7,743 nucleotides of DNA from contig UROM01000084.1 of assembly GCA_900549455.1 (NCBI GenBank), positions 1 through 7,743 on the forward strand, given 5' to 3'. Origin of the DNA: an uncultured Collinsella sp. GTDB lineage: Bacteria; Actinomycetota; Coriobacteriia; Coriobacteriales; Coriobacteriaceae. This document shows, in pieces, positions 1 to 5,196 of the stretch. Position 1 is the stretch's first letter, and the number at the start of each line of letters is the position of its first letter. The notes under the pieces were generated by a model. The model had not been told where the DNA came from. It ran no database searches and saw only the letters and a list, made by a program, of their open reading frames with translations. A program made the position numbers and the translations under genes.

Positions 1-47
1 CTACACTTATGCGATCGTCGGCAGCGTCAGATGTGTATAAGAGACAG
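1..47 (+). other. Illumina Nextera i5 adapter left on the contig end (artefact)
   Basis: This is not biological sequence. Bases 1-6 (CTACAC) match the 3' end of the Illumina P5 arm. Bases 7-14 (TTATGCGA) match the Nextera XT v2 index I recall as S522. Bases 15-47 match the Nextera read-1 transposase adapter and end in the 19-bp Tn5 mosaic end AGATGTGTATAAGAGACAG (29-47). The three parts are in the order of a finished i5 library end. Read in frame with the ABC gene, the adapter encodes MRSSAASDVYKRQ, a spurious N-terminus. The genomic insert starts at base 48. The adapter and mosaic-end identity is certain; the index name is from memory. Confidence 0.98.
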
Positions 48-290
48 GTACATGCTCGTGTGGCCGAGCTCTCGGGCGGGCAGCGCCGTCGCGTCGAGAT
101 TGCCCGAGCCCTGCTGTGCCCAGGCGACGCGGTGATTCTGGACGAGCCCTTTACCGGTCTAGATACCGCTGCGCGCGACGCATGCGCCGAAGTCGTGCTC
201 GACTTGCTCGACGGTCGCATGCTGTTGCTTGCCACGCACGATGCCGTCGACGCTCGGGCCCTCAATATCTCGGACATCATCACACTCTAA
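48..290 (+). CDS. ABC transporter ATP-binding protein, C-terminal part only (5' truncated by contig end)
   Basis: This is the last 80 residues of an ABC ATPase, the subunit that hydrolyses ATP at the inner face of the membrane to drive a transporter. Reading from base 48, the order is the canonical one: signature motif LSGGQ (bases 69-83) followed by RRRVEIARALL, Walker B with catalytic Glu in VILDEP (132-149), the D-loop (TGLD), and the switch histidine in LLATHD. Walker A and the Q-loop are missing because the sequence starts inside the gene; the break is the library adapter, not a mutation. The protein ends soon after the H-loop with no extra C-terminal domain, as in short import-type ATPases, but the substrate cannot be told. 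Partner permease and binding-protein genes would lie upstream, outside the window. No U-tract terminator follows; a 32-bp repeat begins 21 bp after the stop. Confidence 0.93.
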   Translation, partial: VHARVAELSGGQRRRVEIARALLCPGDAVILDEPFTGLDTAARDACAEVVLDLLDGRMLLLATHDAVDARALNISDIITL

Positions 291-310
291 ATACTTATTC
301 AGCAACAAAA

Positions 311-342
311 TGATCCGTTTTCCTCCGTCCCCAAGGGATCAG
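311..342. repeat. 32-bp repeat, copy 1, with inverted ends
   Basis: Copy 1 starts TGATCCGTTTTCCTCC and ends AAGGGATCAG. It matches 708-739 at 31 of 32 bases; the only difference is A versus T near the right end. The ends TGATCC and GGATCA are inverted repeats, so each copy can fold into a 6-bp stem with a pyrimidine-rich loop. The two copies frame the small antitoxin gene. A dispersed intergenic repeat of the genus is the likely nature, but its copy number elsewhere cannot be seen here. Confidence 0.85.
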
Positions 343-345
343 ATG

Positions 346-354
346 TGCTATTCT
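346..354 (+). promoter_or_regulatory. possible extended -10 promoter for the antitoxin gene
   Basis: The sequence TGCTATTCT resembles an extended -10 (TGnTATAAT), with TATTCT at 349-354. No good -35 stands 16-18 bp upstream; that position falls in the 32-bp repeat. A start of transcription near 361 would put the 10-bp-spaced heptamers just at or after the start point. This is a weak, motif-only call. Confidence 0.25.
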
Positions 355-363
355 ATCTGCGGG

Positions 364-390
364 GTAATACTTAGGAATACAAAGTAATAC
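364..390 (+). promoter_or_regulatory. three tandem heptamers at 10-bp spacing, candidate operator
   Basis: GTAATAC (364-370), GGAATAC (374-380) and GTAATAC (384-390) repeat with a period of exactly one helical turn. Ribbon-helix-helix repressors such as RelB/DinJ-type antitoxins bind short sites repeated on one face of DNA and regulate their own genes. The array lies 115 bp upstream of such a gene. The repeats are seen directly; the operator role is inference. Confidence 0.4.
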
Positions 391-412
391 CAACGCCGTA
401 GAAACAAACTCC

Positions 413-471
413 AGATGCGGGCCAATCGGGTTGCCTTCACAGCCCGTCGCCCAGCCGCGTGGCCCGCATCT
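413..471 (+). repeat. 12-bp perfect inverted repeat (structured leader) upstream of the antitoxin
   Basis: AGATGCGGGCCA (413-424) pairs perfectly with TGGCCCGCATCT (460-471) across a 35-nt loop. Inside the loop, CGGGTT and AGCCCG can form a second 6-bp stem with one G-U pair. The element ends 34 nt before the antitoxin start and just upstream of its ribosome site. It has no following U-tract, so a simple terminator is unlikely. A regulatory leader or a small mobile-element remnant are both possible. Confidence 0.6.
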
Positions 472-505
472 ATCCGCACCACCGTCGTTTCAAAAAGGAA
501 GCGCC

Positions 506-706
506 ATGGCAGAACACATGACCCCCGTAGTCGCGAAGGTCTTGCCCGAGGAAAAGGCAGCCTTCGCGGCGGCAACTCAGCTCGTGGGCACCACGCCGTC
601 CAACGCCATCCGCATGTTTATCGCTGCGTTCAATCGCTGCGGCACCTTTCCGTTCGACATTTCGCCCAGCGGGGCCTTTGGCACTGCACCCGATTCTCAT
701 CAATAA
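506..706 (+). CDS. RelB/DinJ-family antitoxin-like protein, orphan
   Basis: This is a 66-residue protein. Its order is a short beta strand (PVVAKV, residues 7-12), a helix starting PEEKAAF, a helix PSNAIRMFIAAF (31-42), then FPFDI (48-52). That matches the start of RelB/DinJ antitoxins: a ribbon-helix-helix DNA-binding half followed by a conserved PFD(I/L) motif. Such proteins neutralise a RelE/YafQ-type mRNA-cleaving toxin and repress their own operon. The start at 506 is chosen because AAAGGAAG (494-501) lies 4-5 nt upstream; a longer reading from 431 would run through the hairpin. No toxin follows: the stop is one base before repeat copy 2, and the next gene is a membrane protease. The C-terminal toxin-wrapping tail is short (about 14 residues), which fits an orphan or eroded antitoxin. 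The family call rests on motif likeness only. Confidence 0.75.
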   Translation: MAEHMTPVVAKVLPEEKAAFAAATQLVGTTPSNAIRMFIAAFNRCGTFPFDISPSGAFGTAPDSHQ

Positions 707-707
707 G

Positions 708-739
708 TGATCCGTTTTCCTCCGTCCCCATGGGATCAG
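708..739. repeat. 32-bp repeat, copy 2, with inverted ends
   Basis: Copy 2 begins one base after the antitoxin stop codon and is nearly identical to copy 1 (311-342). Its ends are again TGATCC and GGATCA. Its loop contains TTTTCCTCC, which is loosely complementary to the GAGGAGG ribosome site of the next gene at 778-784; whether that matters is speculative. Confidence 0.85.
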
Positions 740-789
740 CTCTCTGCCGAGTTGTGGTAGAACTAGGGAACGGTTTTGAGGAGGTTGGC

Positions 790-1698
790 ATGCTCAATGC
801 GATGGCGTGGGCGCTTGCATGTTTTGGCGTTGTCGCTGCCGATATAGCCCTGAGCGTGGTTCTGTTTTCGGTTCTCGATGCCGTATCGGTGCTGACGGGC
901 TATCCGATCGACAATCTCGATATCCAATGGTTCCAGGCTGCCGCTCAGACGGCGTCGTTTTTGATGGCGCTGCTGTGGTGGCGTTATCTGTGGCCCCGCT
1001 CCTTCATGGCGCGCCGGCAAGGTGAACGTCCGCTCGGCGGGGGAGCAAGTGCTGCATGGAAGCGCATCGCTTGCGTTGTCGTGATTGGCCTTGCCCTGCA
1101 GGTGGTCGTTGGCTACGTGACCGACGCCGTGCTGTCGCTGTTGCCCGACGCCGCGGCCGACTACAGCGAGCTTGTCGAGGAAACAGGTATGGGCGACACC
1201 AGCTATCTCGCCGTCCTGACTACGGTGCTCGGCGCCCCATTTTGTGAAGAGCTGCTGGTGCGCGGCATTATTTTTGAGTTTTCGCTCCGAGCGTTTAATC
1301 CGCAGTGCCGCCCACTTTGGAAGCGCCCGCGTCGTGCGAGCGCGCAGAACGGCGCCATGGTGCCCTGGGCGGCCCCAAGTACGTGGGGTATCGCCGCGGC
1401 GATTGTGCTGCAGGCGGCAATCTTCGGTTTTATGCACATGAATTGGGTGCAGGGTTGCTACGCGGGTGCCGCCGGCCTCATCTTTGGCTGGGTGCTCGTG
1501 ACGACCGGAAAGCTCCGCTACACGATTCTGCTGCACTTTGCCTTTAATGCCGGGTCGTACCTCATGGGCCTGCTGTGGTTTGTGAACACGCCGCTCGACG
1601 TAGTGATCACGGTTGCCATCGCCGGCTTTGTGCTGGTAGAGGCGATGCGGTCGCTCAAACTGACGTGCCAGACGGATCGTCCCTACCAGCAAGCGTGA
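790..1698 (+). CDS. CPBP-family (CAAX/Abi, PF02517-type) intramembrane metalloprotease
   Basis: This is a 302-residue multi-pass membrane protein with all three motifs of the CPBP/Abi protease family: EELLVR (Glu153, Glu154, Arg158; EExxxR), FGFMH (Phe212 to His216; FxxxH) and HFAFN (His249, Asn253; HxxxN). These form the metal-dependent active site within the membrane. Hydrophobic segments lie near residues 6-36, 48-68, 92-118, 200-215, 222-238, 245-264 and 268-285. A basic, soluble insert of about 30 residues (166-197) separates motifs 1 and 2. Known members cleave prenylated CAAX proteins in eukaryotes; in Gram-positive bacteria several serve in bacteriocin maturation or self-immunity, or act on membrane anti-sigma factors. 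The substrate here is unknown and no bacteriocin gene adjoins it. The start at 790 is supported by GAGGAGG (778-784), 5 nt upstream. The last codons and stop run into palindromic unit 1. Confidence 0.92.
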   Translation: MLNAMAWALACFGVVAADIALSVVLFSVLDAVSVLTGYPIDNLDIQWFQAAAQTASFLMALLWWRYLWPRSFMARRQGERPLGGGASAAWKRIACVVVIGLALQVVVGYVTDAVLSLLPDAAADYSELVEETGMGDTSYLAVLTTVLGAPFCEELLVRGIIFEFSLRAFNPQCRPLWKRPRRASAQNGAMVPWAAPSTWGIAAAIVLQAAIFGFMHMNWVQGCYAGAAGLIFGWVLVTTGKLRYTILLHFAFNAGSYLMGLLWFVNTPLDVVITVAIAGFVLVEAMRSLKLTCQTDRPYQQA

Positions 1699-1718
1699 TT
1701 CCCCTAAGGAAAACACGG
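1691..1718. repeat. palindromic unit 1 of 3
   Basis: AAGCGTGATTCCCCTAAGG followed by AAAACACGG. This is a degenerate copy of the unit seen best at 1770-1803, with CGTG and CACG arms around a CCCCTAAGG core. It overlaps the stop codon of the protease gene (1696-1698), so the repeat supplies the last coding bases. Confidence 0.75.
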
Positions 1719-1730
1719 CTAGGCGTGTCT

Positions 1731-1759
1731 GAGCGTGTTACCCCTAGGGAAATCACGAC
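1731..1759. repeat. palindromic unit 2 of 3
   Basis: GAGCGTGTTACCCCTAGGG followed by AAATCACGAC. It has the same core (CCCCTAGGGAAA) as unit 3 but imperfect arms. It begins 40 bp after unit 1 and 41 bp before unit 3. Confidence 0.75.
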
Positions 1760-1769
1760 TGGAGACAGC

Positions 1770-1803
1770 CCAAGCGTGTTTCCCCTAGGGAAAACACGCT
1801 TGG
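1770..1803. repeat. palindromic unit 3 of 3, near-perfect 34-bp palindrome
   Basis: The arms CCAAGCGTGTTT (1770-1781) and AAACACGCTTGG (1792-1803) are perfect reverse complements. They enclose CCCCTAGGGA, itself almost self-complementary (CCCTAGGG). Only one base pair of the 34-bp palindrome is mismatched. It lies between two convergent genes and could act as a bidirectional terminator or transcript-end protector, although neither strand shows a U-tract. A REP-like dispersed repeat is equally likely. Confidence 0.85.
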
Positions 1804-1854
1804 CCGATGAGGAGACGCCGACTGGCCAAGAGACACCGGCCGGCCCTCGCCACG

Positions 1855-3996
1855 CTAGTTGCGGCGTCCGCCGCCGTTGGCGCCCTGACGTCCCTGGGCC
1901 GCGCGGTTGCGTCCGGCAGTGTTCTGCGCGCGCGACATGCCACCGTGGCCCTTGCCGCCTTTGGGTCCCTTGCCGGCGGCGCCACCGTGGGCCTTGCCGC
2001 CCTTCTTGCCGGTGCCATGGCCACCGCCAGCAGACGTCTCGCCCGGACGCGGGGGCACGGGACGAATCAGGCAATGCTTGGTGTAGCCGATCAAATCGCG
2101 GCGGCCGGCCTTTTCCAGCGCCTCGCGCACCAGCTTGTAGTTCTCGGGCTTGCGATACTGGATGAGCGCGCGCTGCATGGCCTTCTCGTGCGGGTCGCGC
2201 GCCACATAGATCGGCTGCATGGTGCGCGGGTCCACGCCGGTGTAGTACATGCACGTCGACATGGTGGACGGCGTGGGGTAGAAGTCTTGCACCTGCTCGG
2301 GCATGTAGCCCATGTCTCGCACGGCTTCGGCAAGGTCCACGGCTTCCTTCATGGTTGAGCCGGGGTGGCTCGAGATCAGATACGGCACTACGTACTGCTT
2401 GAGTCCGTATTCGCGGTTCAAGCGTTCAAATTTGCGGCAAAACGCATCGTAGACGGCGCGGCTCGGCTTGCCCATCACGGACAGCACCGCGTCGCTCACG
2501 TGCTCGGGTGCCACGCGTAGCTGGCCCGAGACATGGTGCTCTAGCAGCTCGCGCAAAAACTCGTCCGAGGCATCGGCCATGGTGTAGTCAAAACGGATGC
2601 CGCTGCGGACGAAGACCTTCTTGACGCCCGGCAGCTGGCGCAGGTCGCGCAGCAACTGCGTGTAGCCGCTCTCGTCGACCACCATGTTCTTGCATACGCT
2701 CGGCCACAGGCAGCGCTTGTTCTTGCACACGCCGTGCTTGAGCTGCTTGTCGCAGGCAGGGCGGCTAAAGTTGGCCGTCGGTCCGCCCACGTCGTTGATG
2801 TATCCCTTAAACTCGGGATCGCGCGTGAGCAGCTCGGCCTCGCGCATGATCGAGTCGTGGCTGCGCATTTGCAGCACGCGGCCCTGGTGGAAGGTGAGGG
2901 CGCAAAACGAGCACTCGCCAAAGCACCCGCGGTTGGAGCTAATGGAAAACTTGATCTCGGCAAAGGCCGGCACGCCGCCCGCCGCATCGTAATCGGGATG
3001 CCAATCGCGTGCGTAGGGGAGCTCGGCAACCTCGTCCATCTCATCGGTCGTTAACGTCGCCGACGGCGGGTTCTGTACCACATAGACGCTGTTGGGGTAG
3101 GGCTCTACCAGGCGATGCCCGGTGATGGGGTCCATGTTCTGCTGCTGCACGTTAAAGCTGCGCGCGTAGTTGAGCTTGTCGGCGACAAGGTCGTCCCAGC
3201 TGGGCAGTAGGTCGTAGTCGTAGACCTCGTCGAGCGAGCTGGTGCGGTAGACGGTGCCGTTGATATAGGTAATCTGATCGACGGGCAGTCCCGCGTCGAG
3301 CGCGTCGGCGATCTCGACAATCGCGTGCTCGCCCATGCCGTAGATGAGGATGTCAGCGCCCGAGTCGAGCAGTACCGAGCGCTTGAGCTTGTCCTGCCAG
3401 TAGTCGTAGTGGGCCAGGCGACGCAGGCTTGCCTCGATGCCGCCGATAATGATGGGGGCGTCCTTGAACGTCTGGCGGATGAGGTTGCCGTAGACCGTGA
3501 CGGCACGATTGGGGCGGTGCCCCTCCTTGCCACCGGGGGTATAGGCGTCGGTGTGGCGGCGGTGCTTGGTCACGGAATAGTGGTTGACCATGGAGTCCAT
3601 GTTACCGGCACTGACGAGAAAGCCCAGGCGCGGCTCGCCGAGCACGGTGATGCTGGCGGGGTCGGTCCAGTCGGGCTGGCAGATGATGCCCACCTTGTAG
3701 CCGTGCGCGTCAAGGACGCGGCTAATGATGGCCATACCAAAGCTGGGATGGTCCACGTAGGCGTCGCCGCAGATGTAGACAAAGTCGCACTGGTCCCAGC
3801 CGCGCGCATCCATGTCGGCGCGACTGACAGGGAGGAACTTATCGCGGCCCGGGCGCCAGGGACGGACGGGCGCCGCCTGGGAATGCTTGGTGCGGGCGAC
3901 CGTGGCCTGCGCCTTACCGCCGCGCTTTTGCTGCTGGCCGCGCTGGGCGTGCTTGCCGTGCTGGTTGTGCTGAGCGTCCTGGGGCTTTTTTGCCAC
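1855..3996 (-). CDS. YgiQ family radical SAM protein (UPF0313)
   Basis: This is a 713-residue protein of the YgiQ family: an N-terminal YgiQ domain (from about residue 45, with ICGDAYVDHPSFG), a radical SAM core and a C-terminal YgiQ/DUF3362 domain (QDFYPTPSTMSTCMYYTGVD). The iron-sulfur motif CxxxCxxC is Cys358, Cys362 and Cys365 (GCFGECSFC), which should bind the [4Fe-4S] cluster that cleaves S-adenosylmethionine. A second cysteine set (415, 424, 429, 435) follows, typical of the family and perhaps a further metal site. The reaction of YgiQ proteins is not known. The start is GTG at 3996, because AGGAGG lies 4 nt upstream (plus-strand 4001-4006) and KKPQ follows; the upstream reading to 4167 is not protein-like. 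Both ends carry low-complexity basic tails: residues 3-43 rich in Gln, Lys and His, and the last 60 or so rich in Gly, Lys and His. It is convergent with the protease gene and divergent from the DUF1275 gene. Confidence 0.93.
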   Translation of the reverse strand: MAKKPQDAQHNQHGKHAQRGQQQKRGGKAQATVARTKHSQAAPVRPWRPGRDKFLPVSRADMDARGWDQCDFVYICGDAYVDHPSFGMAIISRVLDAHGYKVGIICQPDWTDPASITVLGEPRLGFLVSAGNMDSMVNHYSVTKHRRHTDAYTPGGKEGHRPNRAVTVYGNLIRQTFKDAPIIIGGIEASLRRLAHYDYWQDKLKRSVLLDSGADILIYGMGEHAIVEIADALDAGLPVDQITYINGTVYRTSSLDEVYDYDLLPSWDDLVADKLNYARSFNVQQQNMDPITGHRLVEPYPNSVYVVQNPPSATLTTDEMDEVAELPYARDWHPDYDAAGGVPAFAEIKFSISSNRGCFGECSFCALTFHQGRVLQMRSHDSIMREAELLTRDPEFKGYINDVGGPTANFSRPACDKQLKHGVCKNKRCLWPSVCKNMVVDESGYTQLLRDLRQLPGVKKVFVRSGIRFDYTMADASDEFLRELLEHHVSGQLRVAPEHVSDAVLSVMGKPSRAVYDAFCRKFERLNREYGLKQYVVPYLISSHPGSTMKEAVDLAEAVRDMGYMPEQVQDFYPTPSTMSTCMYYTGVDPRTMQPIYVARDPHEKAMQRALIQYRKPENYKLVREALEKAGRRDLIGYTKHCLIRPVPPRPGETSAGGGHGTGKKGGKAHGGAAGKGPKGGKGHGGMSRAQNTAGRNRAAQGRQGANGGGRRN

Positions 3997-4027
3997 GATT
4001 CCTCCTGTTGTTAGTATGCTGCACGTA

Positions 4028-4033
4028 ATTGTA
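4028..4033 (-). promoter_or_regulatory. possible -10 element of the ygiQ-type gene
   Basis: Read on the minus strand this is TACAAT, one base from TATAAT, 32 bp upstream of the GTG start. It directly adjoins the 11-bp inverted repeat at 4035-4067, which would cover the -35 region, so the repeat could be an operator. No convincing -35 is visible. Confidence 0.3.
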
Positions 4034-4034
4034 A

Positions 4035-4067
4035 CCAGTCTTTTTGGGACGGCGCTAAAAAGACTGG
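4035..4067. promoter_or_regulatory. perfect 11-bp inverted repeat in divergent intergenic region
   Basis: CCAGTCTTTTT (4035-4045) and AAAAAGACTGG (4057-4067) are exact reverse complements across an 11-bp spacer. The repeat lies between two divergently read genes, 39 bp from the start of the radical SAM gene. It is a candidate operator or a 5'-UTR hairpin of that gene. It is not terminator-like for either neighbour, since both are read away from it. The rest of the 253-bp gap (to 4249) shows no further feature I can support. Confidence 0.6.
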
Positions 4068-4249
4068 CGGAGTACATGAGCTGGCGGATCGGCGCGTCGA
4101 TGCGGGTGTCGTTTGTTTCCAGACTGTGTATCTGCGCGTTGGAGAACCCGTCTCGCGCGCACGCCATGTTGTCAATGGGTTACAGTATGAACGGCGGCTA
4201 TGTTTCCGCCAACGCACGAGAGAGTCGTCAACAAGGAGGATGCACGACG

Positions 4250-4966
4250 ATGCAGCGTGCCAAACAGATATCGGAGTCTATTGAGCTGGGCATCATCTTG
4301 GCGCTCGCCGGTGGCTTTATGGACGTGTATTCGTACATTGGGCGCGACCATGTTTTCGCCAACGCGCAGACAGGCAACATCCTGCTCGTGGGCGTGAGCA
4401 TCTCGGAGGGCAACTGGGCACTTGCGGGGCGCTACTTCTTCCCTGTGGTGTCGTTTGCCGTGGGCATTATGCTTGCCGACCTGGTTCACGAGCGGTTTGG
4501 CAGCGTGATTCACTGGCGCCAAGTGACGGTGTTCTTTGAAGCCGTCATCTTGCTGGGCGTGAGCTTTATCCCCGGTGGCGGTTACAACCTGCTCGCCAAC
4601 TGCCTCACCTCGTTTGCCTGCGGCATGCAGGTCGAGAGCTTCCGCAAGATACATGGTCACGGCATCGCCACGACCATGTGCATCGGTAACCTGCGCAATG
4701 CGCTGCAAAACGTGGACGACTACATCATCACCCACAAGCGCGGCTTTTTGGAAAACGGCGTGCTGTACTTTGGCGTGATCTTTACCTTTGTGTTTGGCGC
4801 CGTGCTGGGCAACTGGTGTATTGAGCGCATGGGGCTGCACGCCATCGTCGTGGCGAGTTTGCTGCTGTTTATCGCGTTTGTCATCATGTTTATCGACCGC
4901 GAACGCGACTTGCGTTTTCGCTGGAAGCGCGCCTGCGAAGATTGGAAAGACGCCTGCCAAAAATAG
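4250..4966 (+). CDS. YoaK/DUF1275 family membrane protein
   Basis: This 238-residue membrane protein has the hallmark DUF1275 motif FANAQTGNILLVG (residues 36-48) after a first helix containing GGFMDVYSYI (21-30). The second half holds the matching TTMCIGNLRNAL (141-152). About six hydrophobic segments are visible, near residues 12-29, 57-78, 92-107, 110-127, 171-190 and 196-215, and the end is basic and soluble. Length is typical of the family. No activity has been firmly shown for DUF1275; transport is often supposed. The start at 4250 follows AAGGAGG (4233-4239) with a rather long 10-nt spacer. An ATG at 4240 lies out of frame and too close to the ribosome site. The in-frame reading upstream to 4016 runs through the intergenic inverted repeat and is not protein-like. 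Transcription ends at the terminator at 5021-5050. Confidence 0.9.
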   Translation: MQRAKQISESIELGIILALAGGFMDVYSYIGRDHVFANAQTGNILLVGVSISEGNWALAGRYFFPVVSFAVGIMLADLVHERFGSVIHWRQVTVFFEAVILLGVSFIPGGGYNLLANCLTSFACGMQVESFRKIHGHGIATTMCIGNLRNALQNVDDYIITHKRGFLENGVLYFGVIFTFVFGAVLGNWCIERMGLHAIVVASLLLFIAFVIMFIDRERDLRFRWKRACEDWKDACQK

Positions 4967-4978
4967 CGGCAGGATGTG

Positions 4979-4999
4979 GCAAGGGGGCAATCCCCTTGC
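4979..4999 (+). other. 8-bp hairpin just after the DUF1275 gene
   Basis: GCAAGGGG (4979-4986) pairs perfectly with CCCCTTGC (4992-4999) across a 5-nt loop, 12 bp after the stop codon. No U-tract follows, so this is probably a transcript-stabilising or pausing hairpin in tandem with the true terminator 22 bp further on. Confidence 0.55.
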
Positions 5000-5020
5000 T
5001 AGATAGATCGATAATGGGGA

Positions 5021-5050
5021 GGGGACGGCCATCTCGGCTGCCCCTTTTTT
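5021..5050 (+). terminator. rho-independent terminator of the DUF1275 gene
   Basis: GGGGACGGCC (5021-5030) pairs with GGCTGCCCC (5036-5044) to give a nine-pair GC-rich stem with one bulged A and a 5-nt loop, followed at once by six T (5045-5050). This is a textbook intrinsic terminator and separates the DUF1275 gene from fucO. Confidence 0.9.
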
Positions 5051-5085
5051 GTTTAGTGGTCAGGCGGTGACGATACCAGCTGTTG

Positions 5086-5137
5086 AAACGCTTTAAACTA
5101 TTTGACGTTCTCACGTGTTTTTTGTTTCAAAAGCGTT
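5086..5137. promoter_or_regulatory. inverted operator-like pair upstream of fucO
   Basis: AACGCTTT (5087-5094) and AAAGCGTT (5130-5137) are exact reverse complements 35 bp apart. The left site contains AAACGCTT, which fits the AAnCGnTT core recognised by many LacI/GalR-family regulators, including CcpA-type catabolite sites; the right site misses it by one base. The right arm overlaps the proposed -35, where a bound protein would block transcription. A third such core closes the window (7736-7743). The core is short, so chance cannot be excluded. Confidence 0.4.
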
Positions 5138-5154
5138 AGGATGGGACTTATAGT
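5126..5154 (+). promoter_or_regulatory. probable fucO promoter
   Basis: A -35 TTCAAA (5126-5131) and a -10 TATAGT (5149-5154; five of six to consensus) are spaced by 17 bp. Transcription would start near 5161, giving a leader of about 36 nt that begins within or just before the hairpin at 5155-5177. Confidence 0.55.
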
Positions 5155-5177
5155 GCGGGGCGTAACGGGTGCCCCGC
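5155..5177 (+). other. leader hairpin just upstream of fucO ribosome site
   Basis: GCGGGGC (5155-5161) and GCCCCGC (5171-5177) form a perfect 7-bp GC stem with a 9-nt loop. It ends 7 nt before the AGGAGG ribosome site (5185-5190). If the transcript starts upstream of it, it could protect the 5' end or tune translation; it leaves the ribosome site free. Confidence 0.5.
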
Positions 5178-5196
5178 GCACGATAGGAGGCTATCA

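Noticed and set aside
29..47. Natural Tn5 or IS50 mosaic end
   Set aside because: It is preceded by the rest of the Nextera read-1 adapter, an index and the P5 tail, so it comes from library preparation.
415..789. N-terminal extension of the membrane protease to base 415
   Set aside because: It runs through the hairpin and the antitoxin gene in another frame; GAGGAGG before ATG 790 and the hydrophobic start there decide otherwise.
763..1716. 317-residue minus-strand reading frame opposite the membrane protease
   Set aside because: It is a His/Arg/Gln-rich shadow with no motif; the plus strand carries all three CPBP motifs and a ribosome site.
1691..1803. Possible small CRISPR array
   Set aside because: Intervals between units are only about 12 bp, the units are imperfect palindromes, and no cas gene is present.
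3325..4014. 229-residue plus-strand reading frame opposite the radical SAM gene
   Set aside because: It is a Val/Ala/Gly-rich shadow of the strongly supported YgiQ reading frame.
3997..4167. N-terminal extension of the radical SAM protein to 4167
   Set aside because: It crosses the intergenic inverted repeat, and AGGAGG stands just before GTG 3996.
4168..4190. TTGTCA and TACAGT as a promoter for the DUF1275 gene
   Set aside because: The two elements are too close together for a -35/-10 pair, and no other spacing fits.
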